Positions 8,387 to 16,345 of a stretch of 37,091 nucleotides of DNA are shown piece by piece. Position 1 is the first letter of the stretch; the number at the start of each line of letters is the position of its first letter. The stretch lies in contig NZ_WHTD01000077.1 in assembly GCF_009379765.1 (NCBI RefSeq), positions 1 to 37,091 on the forward strand. The letters run 5' to 3'. Below the pieces are notes generated by a model that made no database searches, was not told where the DNA came from, and saw nothing but the letters and a program-made list of their open reading frames with translations. Position numbers and translations under genes: made by a program. This DNA is from Actinophytocola sp. (GTDB lineage: Bacteria; Actinomycetota; Actinomycetes; Mycobacteriales; Pseudonocardiaceae).

Positions 8387-9457
8387 TCACCAGGCGTAGT
8401 TCTTCAGCTCGGCGATGACCTTGTCCACGAAGGACGTGTCGGTGACGTCCTTGGCGGGGATCACGTCCTTCTGCGCGCCGATGCCGACGTTGAGCTCCTG
8501 GGTCGCCTCGACCTGCCGGTCGGTCCAGCCGAGGTCCGGGTTGATGATCTTCAGGTCGCGGTGGGCCTTGATGGCCTCGGCCACCGTCTCCTTGTCCGAC
8601 GGGGCGCTCTTGAGCCGCTCCATCGCGAGCGCGGTCGCCTCGTCGAGGTGGTCCAGCGCGTAGCGCATGCCCTTGGTGTAGGCGGTGAGCACCTTCGTGA
8701 GGTCGTCCGGCCGCTCCTCGATGGTCCGCGCGGTCGCGAACCAGCCGGCGCCGAGCACGTCGGGCACGATGTCCGCCAGCGTCACCAGCGTCGTGAAGTT
8801 CGCGTCCTTCTCGATGATCGGCAGGTTCTCCACGCCGCCGAGGGCCGCGTCGACCTGGCCGCTCAGCAGGGCCGCCATGCGCTCGGGGTCGCCGCCGGAC
8901 TGCACCAGGCTGACCTGGCCGGGGTCGATCCCGTACTTGTCGAGCACCGCGTTCACGAGGATCGCCGAGGAGGTGTTGGGCGCCTGGATCGCGATCCGCT
9001 TGCCGACGAGGTCGGACGGGTCCTTGATCTCCTTCTTGGCGAAGATGAAGTCCCGCACCTTGTTCCACGGCACGCCGACGAGCTTGAGGTCCGCGCCGGT
9101 CTCGTAGGCGGCGAAGCCCGTGCCGGGCGCGAGGAGGATGACGTCCAGCCGGGACCCGACCGCCGCGCGGACGAGCTCGGCGCCGTTGGCCGTGGTGAAC
9201 TCGACGTCGAGCCCCGCGTCGCGGAGGAATCCCTTCTTGTCGCACATGAGCGTGAACCCGTCCGGGATGGTCGGGCTGATCGTGCCGCTGCGCCAGCCGG
9301 CACGCCCGCCCTCCCCGGCGGCGCCCGCGTCACTGCCGCAGGCGTTGAGCAGCGGGAGGGCGGCGAACGCCACCCCGATCTTCAGGACGTCGCGACGCCC
9401 CACCGAGCCGGACAATCGTCCGGAAAACGGGCGAGGCCTACCGGTGCCAGTTCCCAT
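8387..9457 (-). CDS. NMT1/SsuA-like ABC substrate-binding lipoprotein
   Basis: 356 residues. The N-terminus has a twin-arginine motif (GRRDVLK, residues 20-26), a hydrophobic stretch and a lipobox ending at Cys40 (LLNAC), so it is predicted to be a Tat-exported lipoprotein. The mature part is a type II periplasmic-binding fold of the NMT1/taurine class: 'KKGFLRDAGLDVEF', 'DLVGKRIAIQAPNTSSA' and 'LSGQVDAALGG'. It should bind the island's substrate outside the membrane and hand it to the two permeases upstream in the operon (33-base gap). Family members bind sulfonates, aromatic carboxylates, pyrimidine precursors and nitrate; the co-located decarboxylases favour an aromatic carboxylate (inference). 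Confidence 0.92.
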   Translation of the reverse strand: MGTGTGRPRPFSGRLSGSVGRRDVLKIGVAFAALPLLNACGSDAGAAGEGGRAGWRSGTISPTIPDGFTLMCDKKGFLRDAGLDVEFTTANGAELVRAAVGSRLDVILLAPGTGFAAYETGADLKLVGVPWNKVRDFIFAKKEIKDPSDLVGKRIAIQAPNTSSAILVNAVLDKYGIDPGQVSLVQSGGDPERMAALLSGQVDAALGGVENLPIIEKDANFTTLVTLADIVPDVLGAGWFATARTIEERPDDLTKVLTAYTKGMRYALDHLDEATALAMERLKSAPSDKETVAEAIKAHRDLKIINPDLGWTDRQVEATQELNVGIGAQKDVIPAKDVTDTSFVDKVIAELKNYAW

Positions 9458-9490
9458 GACGCTTCTCTTTTCTACGAGCGGAAGTTCGAT

Positions 9491-10330
9491 CTAGGGTTCG
9501 TCGCTGTGTCGCTCGGTTTCCTTCCAAGCGACCACCCGCGACTCGACGAACCGGAGCAACGCGGTAAAACCGATGCCGAGCACCATCAGGACGACGACCG
9601 GGCCGAAGGCCAGCTGGGTGCGGAGCAGGTTGCTGTAGGTCATCAGCAGGCCGCCGAGCCCGCTGATCGCCGTGAACAGCTCTCCCACGACGACGCCGGA
9701 CAGCGCACGCCCGATGGCGAGGCGCAGGCCGGCCAGGATGAACGGCAACGACGCCGGGACGACGATCGAGGAGAAGTTCTTCCACCGCCCGGCCGACATC
9801 GACCTGCCGATGTCCACCATGGACGGACCGACGTTCTTCGCGCCGACGTAGGTGTTGATGATGATGGGGAAGACGGCCACGCTGACCACGATGATCAGCT
9901 TCGAGACGGTGCCGATGCCGAACCACAGCACCAGCAGCGGCACGAACGCCATCGTCGGCACCACGTAGAGCGCGTAGACGAAGCTGTCCAGCGTGTGCTC
10001 GACGACCCGGGACCGGCCCATCGCCAGGCCGACCGGCACGCCGATGGCCGCGGAGATGAGGAAGCCGACCGCGAACGTCTCGAGCGACACGCCGGCGGCC
10101 CTGGTCAGCTCGCCGGTCCGCACCCCGTCGACCATCCCCTCGAGGATCGCCGTCGGCGCGGGCAGGAACAGCGGGCTCACCCGGTTGGCCACGATCTCCC
10201 AGGTGCCGAGGAACGCCACGACCGACACGACGCGGACGACCCAGCGCACCCGGGTCCGGCCGGGCCGGCGGGCCCGCCGCCGCTCCCGGACGAGACGTTC
10301 GGTCCGGGTGGGCTCGTACGTGGCGGTCAC
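9491..10330 (-). CDS. NitT/TauT-type ABC transporter permease
   Basis: 279 residues, about six membrane helices, with a basic N-terminal tail. It has the binding-protein-dependent permease core: 'PTMAFVPLLVLWFGIG', 'NTYVGAKNV', and an EAA-like loop 'DIGRSMSAGRWKNFSSIVVPASLP' followed by 'GLRLAIGRALSGVVVGE'. The GTG start at 10330 overlaps the stop of the upstream permease (GTGA) and follows GAGGGA. It pairs with the next permease, probably as a heterodimer, and with the ATPase at 6257-7147. Confidence 0.94.
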   Translation of the reverse strand: MTATYEPTRTERLVRERRRARRPGRTRVRWVVRVVSVVAFLGTWEIVANRVSPLFLPAPTAILEGMVDGVRTGELTRAAGVSLETFAVGFLISAAIGVPVGLAMGRSRVVEHTLDSFVYALYVVPTMAFVPLLVLWFGIGTVSKLIIVVSVAVFPIIINTYVGAKNVGPSMVDIGRSMSAGRWKNFSSIVVPASLPFILAGLRLAIGRALSGVVVGELFTAISGLGGLLMTYSNLLRTQLAFGPVVVLMVLGIGFTALLRFVESRVVAWKETERHSDEP

Positions 10331-11118
10331 TGGTCCCTCACCTCGATGTTCACCCGGGACAGCCGGCGTTCGGCGAACTGCACCAGGAAGGTGAGTCCCA
10401 CGCCGAGCAGGACGAGGACGAGGATCGTCGCGAACAGGTAGTCGGGCCGGAAGCTCCGCGCGTACGCGGTGATGAGGCTCCCGAGCCCGCCGAACGCGAG
10501 CAGGATCTCGGCGACCACCATGCCGCCGACCGCCTGCCCGAGCCCGAGACGGACCCCGGCGAGGATGTGCGGCAGCGTGGCGGGCAGGAAGATCCGCAAC
10601 AGGATCGTGCGCTCGGTCGCGCACAGCGAGCGGCCCACCTCGTCCAGGGACTTGCTGACGTCCCGGGCGCCCACGTAGGTGTTGATGAGGACGGGGAAGA
10701 CGGACATCAGGCAGACGACGATGACCTTCGCCTGCAGCTCCAAGCCGAACCACAGCACCACGAGGGGGATGAACGCGATGCGCGGCGTCGGGAACAGCGC
10801 GTTCACGTAGGGGTCCAGCGCCGCACCGACCAGGCGGTAGCGACCCATCAGCAGCCCGATGCTCACGCCGATCAGCACCGCCAGCGCGAAGCCGGCGAAC
10901 AGGCTACGGGCACTGTTGAGCAGGGCCTCGTGCAGCTCGCCGCTCTGCACGAGCTCGACGAACGCCTTCATCATCGCGATCGGCGTGGTGAAGAAGCGCG
11001 GGTCGATCCGCGCCGCGACGAGCTGCCACACCACGAGCATTGTCACCCACGCGATCGTGCGGATCGCCCAGGCGGGGACGCGGCCGCGGGCCCGCGGCCG
11101 GAGCACGGTGCCGGTCAT
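10327..11118 (-). CDS. NitT/TauT-type ABC transporter permease
   Basis: 263 residues and about six membrane helices. Conserved pieces include 'PTPRIAFIPLVVLWFGLE', 'NTYVGARDVSKSLDEVGRSL', the EAA-like coupling loop 'ERTILLRIFLPATLPHIL', and 'GVRLGLGQAVGGMVVAE'. It is a paralogue of the adjacent permease (same motifs, diverged elsewhere), implying a heterodimeric channel. Its ATG overlaps the stop of the GntR gene (ATGA), which places regulator and transporter on one message. Confidence 0.94.
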   Translation of the reverse strand: MTGTVLRPRARGRVPAWAIRTIAWVTMLVVWQLVAARIDPRFFTTPIAMMKAFVELVQSGELHEALLNSARSLFAGFALAVLIGVSIGLLMGRYRLVGAALDPYVNALFPTPRIAFIPLVVLWFGLELQAKVIVVCLMSVFPVLINTYVGARDVSKSLDEVGRSLCATERTILLRIFLPATLPHILAGVRLGLGQAVGGMVVAEILLAFGGLGSLITAYARSFRPDYLFATILVLVLLGVGLTFLVQFAERRLSRVNIEVRDQ

Positions 11119-11858
11119 CGCGCCTCGCCCCCCGCCGTGCCGGCGTCGCGGGTGTCCCGAGTGGACGCGCGGTGCGTGGCCTCGAACCGCTTGCGCGAGT
11201 TCGCCACATGCGTCCGCGCCGCCCGCTCGGCGGCCTTCGGGTCGCGGTCACGGATGGCCTCGTAGATGGCGCGGTGCTCGCGTGCCGCCCCGGTGAGCCG
11301 TTCCCGCGCGTCGTCGGCGCTGGCGAGCAGCGTCGGCTGGAACACCCGGGCCTGGGTGCCGATCGTCTCCAGGAACTGCTCGAGCAGGAGGACGCCCGTC
11401 GACCGCGCGACGCAGGCGCCGAAGAGCTCGTTGGCCTGCAGCCAGCCCGGCCAGTCCCGGGCCTCGACGAACTCCTCGGCCTCGTCGACGACGTCGCCCA
11501 GCTCGGCGAGCTGTGCGTCGGTGATCCGCTCGGCGGCCAGCCGGCACACGTAGGCGAGCACCATCTCCCGCAGCCGGTATAGGTCGATCGCCCCATCGTA
11601 GGAGTAGCCGGGCACCACGTAGCCGCGAGACCCGTTGCGCTGCAACAGACCCTGGCTCGTGAGGATGGACAGCGCCATCCGCAGCGGGGTGCGGCTCACC
11701 CCCATCTGCTCGGCCAGCGCCGCCTGCCGGACCACCTGCCCGGGCCGGAAGTGGCCCCGGGTGATGGCGTCCCTGAGCTTCTCGACCACCTGGTCGACGA
11801 GCTGCCGCTGCTCGATCCACAGCTCGCCCGGGCGGCCAACCGCGTCGTCGTCACCCAT
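11115..11858 (-). CDS. GntR family regulator, FadR/FCD subfamily
   Basis: 247 residues. The N-terminal winged helix-turn-helix (about 20-85) shows 'LRDAITRGHFRPGQVVRQAALAEQ' split by the recognition helix 'MGVSRTPLRMALSIL', then 'GLLQRNGSRGYVV'. The C-terminal FCD domain (about 95-225) is all-alpha with 'YRLREMVLAYVCRLAAERI', 'ANELFGACVARSTG' and the metal/ligand-side 'EHRAIYEAIRDRD' and 'AARTHV'. FCD regulators usually bind an organic acid and control the adjacent catabolic and uptake genes. It lies inside the operon, 9 bases after the second UbiD gene, so feedback on the promoter at 14798-14826 is plausible. Confidence 0.93.
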   Translation of the reverse strand: MGDDDAVGRPGELWIEQRQLVDQVVEKLRDAITRGHFRPGQVVRQAALAEQMGVSRTPLRMALSILTSQGLLQRNGSRGYVVPGYSYDGAIDLYRLREMVLAYVCRLAAERITDAQLAELGDVVDEAEEFVEARDWPGWLQANELFGACVARSTGVLLLEQFLETIGTQARVFQPTLLASADDARERLTGAAREHRAIYEAIRDRDPKAAERAARTHVANSRKRFEATHRASTRDTRDAGTAGGEAR

Positions 11859-11867
11859 GGCCGCCGC

Positions 11868-13253
11868 CTACCAGGTGACCTCGTCGGCACCGGGCACGAG
11901 GACCTTCTCGTACCGCAACGCCTCCGCGCCCAGCGGCTTGGTGGCGTCGGTGCCCATCTTGGACGTCTGGCGCACGAGCGGGGCCGACGGGTCCAGCGGC
12001 GCGCCGACCATCACGGGGAAGATGTGCACGTCGGTGGCGGGCTGGGAGCGGGTCGACACCGCCCAGGTGACCTCGCGGTCGTCGTAGATGTTCACGTCCT
12101 GGTCGACGACCGTGCAGTACTTGGCCTGCGCGTTGCCGGCGAGCACCGCGGACATCACGTTCCACGGCTCGGTCTGGTGCCGCTTGGTCATCTTCACGAC
12201 GGCCTCGTAGACGTAGTTGCCCTTCACCGTCACGTCGATGACGCCGGGGCACACGCGCGTGGCGTCCTCGTAGACGACCGCGTTCATCGGGACCCAGTTG
12301 AGCAGGTGGTCCTCGGTGACGGGGAATCCCGTGAGGACGGTCTGGAAGATCGGGTCGCTGCGGTGGGTGATGGCGGTGACCGTCATGACCGGGACCTCCA
12401 TCCGGCCGCCGTAGCAGCCGGGGAACTCGCCGAACGGCGCCTCCATCTGGGTGTCGCCGGGCTCGATGTAGCCCTCGATGACGCACTCCGCGCTCGCCGG
12501 CACGAGGACGTCGATCGTCTCGCACCGGGTGAGCTTGACCGCCCCGCCGAGCAGCGCCCCGCCGATGGCGTACTTCTCCTGGTCGTGCGAGACGCGGGCG
12601 CACGCGCCGAGCACCGTGCACGGGTCGGGGCCGATGACGACCGCGATCTCGAGCCGCTCGCCGCGCTCCTCCCGCTTGAGCCGGGCCCGGCCGATGCGCC
12701 GCTCGTTGGGCGCCCACAGCCCGAGCCGGTTCCGCCCGAACACCTCCATGCGGTGCATGCCCAGCCCGTGCACGCCGGTGTCGGGGTCGACGGCGACCTG
12801 GACGCCGGCGGTGATGAACGGGCCGTCCTTCTCGGAGTGGGTGACGATCGGGACGGTCGCGAGGTCGACGTCGTCGCCGGTGATGACGACGTCCTTGGCC
12901 GGCCCGCCGTCGACGACCTCCCACGGGACGGGGTTGTTGATGGCCTCGATGTAGTGCCTGGTCACCTGGTCGATCGGCACGCCGAGAGCGTCGAGGATGC
13001 GCCCGGGCGTGGCGTACATGGCGCCGGTGGCCCGCCAGCCGGGATGGCCCTCGACGTCATCGAACACGAAGCACGGGCCGTTCGTGTCCGAGGACTTCCG
13101 GATGTACGCGGCGATCTCGAACTTCGTGCTCACCGGCTTGGCGACGGTGACGAGGTCGCCCTTCCGGTCGAGGTGGGCGAGGAACTCCCTCATGTCGTTC
13201 CAGTACACGGGCCGCCTCCGCGGGGTGTCGGGGGTGTCGGGGTGCGGGGTCAT
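11868..13253 (-). CDS. UbiD family decarboxylase (second in operon)
   Basis: 461 residues, the usual UbiD length. The active-site acid pair is seen as E271-APFG-E276 in 'EAPFGEFPGCYGG', and the conserved arginine as Arg168 in 'GLGMHRMEVF', matching the Glu-Arg-Glu network described for Fdc/UbiD enzymes. Further hallmarks are 'WEVVDGGPAKDVVITGDDVDL', split by variation, and 'VTWAVSTRSQPATDV' near the C-terminus. It should use prenyl-FMN made by the UbiX of this operon to remove, or reversibly add, CO2 on an unsaturated or aromatic acid. The ATG at 13253 overlaps the stop of the other UbiD gene (ATGA). It differs clearly from that neighbour, so this is not a recent duplication. Substrate unknown. 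Confidence 0.93.
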   Translation of the reverse strand: MTPHPDTPDTPRRRPVYWNDMREFLAHLDRKGDLVTVAKPVSTKFEIAAYIRKSSDTNGPCFVFDDVEGHPGWRATGAMYATPGRILDALGVPIDQVTRHYIEAINNPVPWEVVDGGPAKDVVITGDDVDLATVPIVTHSEKDGPFITAGVQVAVDPDTGVHGLGMHRMEVFGRNRLGLWAPNERRIGRARLKREERGERLEIAVVIGPDPCTVLGACARVSHDQEKYAIGGALLGGAVKLTRCETIDVLVPASAECVIEGYIEPGDTQMEAPFGEFPGCYGGRMEVPVMTVTAITHRSDPIFQTVLTGFPVTEDHLLNWVPMNAVVYEDATRVCPGVIDVTVKGNYVYEAVVKMTKRHQTEPWNVMSAVLAGNAQAKYCTVVDQDVNIYDDREVTWAVSTRSQPATDVHIFPVMVGAPLDPSAPLVRQTSKMGTDATKPLGAEALRYEKVLVPGADEVTW

Positions 13254-14701
13254 CCGAAGGCCGGGGCCTCGGCGGCGCCGAAGAGGGTCGGGCCCCACTT
13301 CGCCAACGTGGCCGCCCGGACCTCCGTGGTCAGCTCGACGACGTCGGAGAACTGCTCGCGCCACTCCCACGGGCGGGTGGCGTCGATGATCATGCGCGAG
13401 GTGAAGGGGTTCTGCTTCTGGCTCGGCGGGACCATGGGGTCGAGCTCGTCGCTCCACGCCCGCTTGATGATCGACACGTCGGTGGCGGGGTCACTGCGGG
13501 TGCAGACGGCCCACATCACGTCGTTGAGGTCGTAGGCGTCGATGTCGTCGTCGACGACGATGACGATCCGTCCCATGTAGGCGCCGCCCTGGCACATGGC
13601 CGCGACGTGGCCGGCCTGGGTGGCGTGGCCCGGGTAGCGCTGCTTGATCGACACGGCGACGAGGAAGCGGCTGCCGCACTCGTGCAGCCACACGTGCTTC
13701 ACCTCGGGGATGCCGGCGTTGCGGATCTCCTCGCGGATGCGCGCCGCGCGGATCGTGCCGAGCGAGGTGTGCTTGCCGGTGGGCGGCTTGGCGGGCGGGG
13801 TGCCGGTGATGATCGGGCTGTTGCGGTGGTACATGCGGTGGATCGTTGTCACGTACTCCATCCGCTCGCCGCTCGCGTAGTAGCCGGGCCACTCGCCGAA
13901 CGGGGCCTCGCGGTGCTTCTCGGTCGGCGAGATCTCGCCCTCCAGCACCAGCTCCGCGCGGGCCGGGATCGGGAGCCCTGTGTAGTCGCCCTCGAGCACC
14001 TCCACCGGCTCGCCCTTGAGCCCGCCGATGTAGCCGTACTCGGACTTGCCATAGGGGACCTGGGTGCCGCCGGCGAGGAAGATCAGCGGGTCCTGGCCGA
14101 CGGAGATCGCGATCGGCATCGGCTTACCCTCGGCGAAGAGCTTGTCGCGAAAGATCGTGGCGTGCTTGCCGGGTGCGGTGTAGACGCAGACCCGGCGCTC
14201 GTCGACGACCATCACGCGGTAGGTGCCGATGTTGACCCAGCCGCCGTCGGGGTCGCGGGTGATCACCGCGTCGCCGGTGCCGATGTAGCGCCCGCCGTCC
14301 TTGTCGTGCCACTTCGGGACGGGGAACGTCGTCAGGTCGATGTCGTCGCCCGTGTACACGTTCTCGAGCAGCGGGCCGTCGGTGACGATCTTGGGCGGCA
14401 CGTCGGGGAGGTCCTGGAGGCGCGCGTGCCACAGGTCGCAGTACTCCGCCTTGGACAGTCCGGTCGGGAAGCCGACCATGAGCGCGACGCGGTTGAGCGA
14501 GCTGATCGGGTTGACGAGGATCCGGTGCCCCGGGTCGAAGCCCTGGATCTGGTCGAACAGGACGGCCGGGCCGTTCATGGCGTGCTCGGCGACGTCGGTG
14601 ATCGGCGCGACGTCGTCGTCGACGTGGGCTCCCGAGATACGCCGGAGCTCGCCGATTTCCTCGACTTTATGGATCCAATCCCGCAAATCCTGATATGTCA
14701 C
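13250..14701 (-). CDS. UbiD family decarboxylase (first in operon)
   Basis: 483 residues. It carries the UbiD signature E265-APFG-E270 in 'EAPFGEWPGYYASGERMEY' and the conserved Arg162 in 'NIGTYRVMV'. The N-terminus 'DLRDWIHKVEEIGELRRISG' and the C-terminal 'VMWAVCTRSDPATDV' are standard for the family. The segment 'GGTQVPYGKSEYGYIGG' resembles phenolic-acid (de)carboxylase members. The start is GTG at 14701 with AGAGGAA eight bases upstream. It is the first gene of the coupled operon and lies downstream of a good promoter (14798-14826). Together with the second UbiD it may form a hetero-oligomer or act on two carboxyl groups in turn; both are inferences. Confidence 0.93.
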   Translation of the reverse strand: MTYQDLRDWIHKVEEIGELRRISGAHVDDDVAPITDVAEHAMNGPAVLFDQIQGFDPGHRILVNPISSLNRVALMVGFPTGLSKAEYCDLWHARLQDLPDVPPKIVTDGPLLENVYTGDDIDLTTFPVPKWHDKDGGRYIGTGDAVITRDPDGGWVNIGTYRVMVVDERRVCVYTAPGKHATIFRDKLFAEGKPMPIAISVGQDPLIFLAGGTQVPYGKSEYGYIGGLKGEPVEVLEGDYTGLPIPARAELVLEGEISPTEKHREAPFGEWPGYYASGERMEYVTTIHRMYHRNSPIITGTPPAKPPTGKHTSLGTIRAARIREEIRNAGIPEVKHVWLHECGSRFLVAVSIKQRYPGHATQAGHVAAMCQGGAYMGRIVIVVDDDIDAYDLNDVMWAVCTRSDPATDVSIIKRAWSDELDPMVPPSQKQNPFTSRMIIDATRPWEWREQFSDVVELTTEVRAATLAKWGPTLFGAAEAPAFG

Positions 14702-14797
14702 GCGGTCGTTCCTCTCCGCTCACGGACCGTGTTCGGCCGGGGTGGACGGTTGAATCTCGGATCCAAAGTGCAGAATTTCGCACCCCGGAGGTTCAGC

Positions 14798-14826
14798 AGG
14801 CTAAGCGCCCGACTCGCCACCGTCAA
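14798..14826 (-). promoter_or_regulatory. Sigma70-type promoter for the UbiD/ABC operon
   Basis: On the minus strand TTGACG (14826-14821), a 17-base spacer and TAGCCT (14803-14798) form a near-consensus promoter, with transcription expected from about 14791 into the UbiD gene starting at 14701. An inverted repeat CGTTTCG / CGAAACG (14836-14842 and 14859-14865) lies just upstream of the -35 and could bind an activator or the GntR protein. The positions are seen; the activity is inferred. Confidence 0.6.
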
Positions 14827-14940
14827 GACCGCACGCGTTTCGATTTTCGCAACGCTTCCGAAACGTCCTCGACCTACCGTTGTGTACGTATATCCGCAGG
14901 TAGTGCGCCCGATCGCCGGCCTACTGCGGCGACGACCCGT

Positions 14941-14972
14941 TGACCGTCGTGCATCGTGCCGTACTATGTACG
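14941..14972 (+). promoter_or_regulatory. Promoter with overlapping GTAC-TAT-GTAC operator
   Basis: TTGACC (14941-14946), a 16-base spacer and TACTAT (14963-14968) make a good sigma70-type promoter pointing at the cyclodeaminase-like gene. The -10 lies inside the perfect inverted repeat GTACTATGTAC (14962-14972), so a bound repressor would block RNA polymerase. A further GTAC half-site is at 14982-14985. The palindrome has the same half-sites and spacing as 1162-1172. Confidence 0.6.
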
Positions 14973-15207
14973 ATAGTGGCGTACGACGGCTACCTTGTCC
15001 ACCACTTCCTCCACCCGCACGCCGGGCGGGCAGGCCGCCGTAGGTGCATCGGCAACGCGCCCTGTCCGCCACGCTGAGTAATGTCTGAAATTCACCAACA
15101 AAGCAAAACGGACGGCACGCGGGACCGCGGTGCAATTCGACGGCCCCCACCCGTGGGCGACCGAATAACATTTGCGCCCGACATTCCATGAGCGAAATGA
15201 GGCGACT

Positions 15208-16344
15208 GTGGTACGCGTGCTGACCAACGAGGACATCGGTGCCGTGCTGGACTACCCGCACGCCATCGACGCCCTCTACGAGGGCCTGCGTGCCTTCGCC
15301 GCCGGCGAGGCCGCCCGCCGCCCGCGGGTCGACGTCCTCGCCCCGGCCGGCACGCCGGGCTCCTACGCCCGGTTCACGACGGCCGACGGCGTGGTGCGCG
15401 GCGGCTACTACGCGCTGCGGCTGAAGCCAGAGGTCATCGGCTGGCCGGAGGTCGACGGCGTGCGCCGGCTGTCCGCCCACAACGCCGCACCGGGCCACTA
15501 CGGCGGGTTCGTCCTGTTGTGCCGCACCGACAACGCGCAGCTGGTCGCGATCATCCAGGACCGCCACCTCCAGTACCTGCGCACGGCCGCGCTCGCCGGC
15601 CTCGGTGCCCGCTACCTCGCCCGCCCGGAGTCGGCGACGCTCGGGATGCTCGGCGCGGGCGGGTACGCGCGCAGCTACGCCCGGGCACTCGCGACCGTCC
15701 TGCCGCTGCGCTGGATCCGGGTCTGGTGCCCCACACCCGAGCACGTCGAGACCTACTGCGCCGAGCTGCGCGCGGACGGCCTGCCCGCCGAGCCCGCCGC
15801 CGGTCCCGACGAGGCGCTCGACGGCGCGGACGTCGTGTCCACGTGCACCAACTCGCTCTCCCCCGTCCTCTTCGCCCGCCACCTGCGGCCGGGGACGTTC
15901 GTGTGCAACGTGTCCAACCGGGAGCTCGACGCGTCCGCCCGGGAGGCGATCACCACGGTCGGCCACCTCGCCGAGCAACCGCGGCCGCTGGATCTCGGCG
16001 GCTACCAGGACGGCAACTTCGCCATCCACCTCAACACGATGTGCTACGTCGCCGGCACCAAGGACGAGCGCGCCGCGCTGCCCACCGGTAGCGGGGCGGG
16101 CGCGGCGTTCCCGGGCAAGCAGGTGTCCTGTGTGGACTGGACGACCGGAGCGGCGCGCGGGCGCACCGACGACGCGGAGATCACCTTCCTCGGCGACCTC
16201 GCGGGCGGCGGCGCGCAAGGCCTGTCCAGCGGCGGCCTGCAGGGCGTGGAGCTCGCCGGGCTCGCGGGCCGGGCCTACGAGCTGGCGTCCGCCGCGGGCC
16301 TCGGGACGCAGCTGCCCGACGAGCTGTTCCTGCAGAAGGACTGA
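15208..16344 (+). CDS. Ornithine cyclodeaminase/mu-crystallin family protein
   Basis: 378 residues. A Rossmann motif 'GMLGAGGYARSYARAL' at about 146-161 matches the NAD(P) site of the family, preceded by 'QLVAIIQDRHLQYLRTAALAGLGA', a family hallmark with altered residues, and followed by 'ADVVSTCTNS' and 'LRPGTFVCNVSN'. The GTG at 15208 is chosen because GAGG lies six bases upstream and the family starts here; the upstream TTG start is unlikely. Members catalyse ornithine cyclodeamination, or reduction or oxidation of imines and keto acids. With a decarboxylase-like protein and a ThDP enzyme next door, a role in an amino- or imino-acid step of a heterocycle pathway is possible (inference). 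It is one base from the next gene. Confidence 0.88.
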   Translation: MVRVLTNEDIGAVLDYPHAIDALYEGLRAFAAGEAARRPRVDVLAPAGTPGSYARFTTADGVVRGGYYALRLKPEVIGWPEVDGVRRLSAHNAAPGHYGGFVLLCRTDNAQLVAIIQDRHLQYLRTAALAGLGARYLARPESATLGMLGAGGYARSYARALATVLPLRWIRVWCPTPEHVETYCAELRADGLPAEPAAGPDEALDGADVVSTCTNSLSPVLFARHLRPGTFVCNVSNRELDASAREAITTVGHLAEQPRPLDLGGYQDGNFAIHLNTMCYVAGTKDERAALPTGSGAGAAFPGKQVSCVDWTTGAARGRTDDAEITFLGDLAGGGAQGLSSGGLQGVELAGLAGRAYELASAAGLGTQLPDELFLQKD

Positions 16345-16345
16345 G

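Larger units (their letters stand above)
14702..15207. other. Divergent intergenic regulatory region
   Basis: 506 bases without a gene, visibly richer in A/T than the flanking genes. It holds the minus-strand promoter (14798-14826), an inverted repeat at 14836-14865, a plus-strand promoter (14941-14968) and the GTAC-N3-GTAC palindrome. If the plus-strand promoter is used, the transcript has a leader of about 230 bases before the GTG at 15208; I see no recognisable riboswitch in it. Short open frames here lack support. Confidence 0.6.

Noticed and set aside
8195..10441. 748-codon plus-strand open frame over the binding protein and permease
   Set aside because: Low-complexity Arg/Asp/His composition and fully opposite to well-recognised genes.
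14964..15236. 90-codon minus-strand frame in the divergent regulatory region
   Set aside because: Lies over the promoter and palindrome, with no ribosome-binding site or family features.
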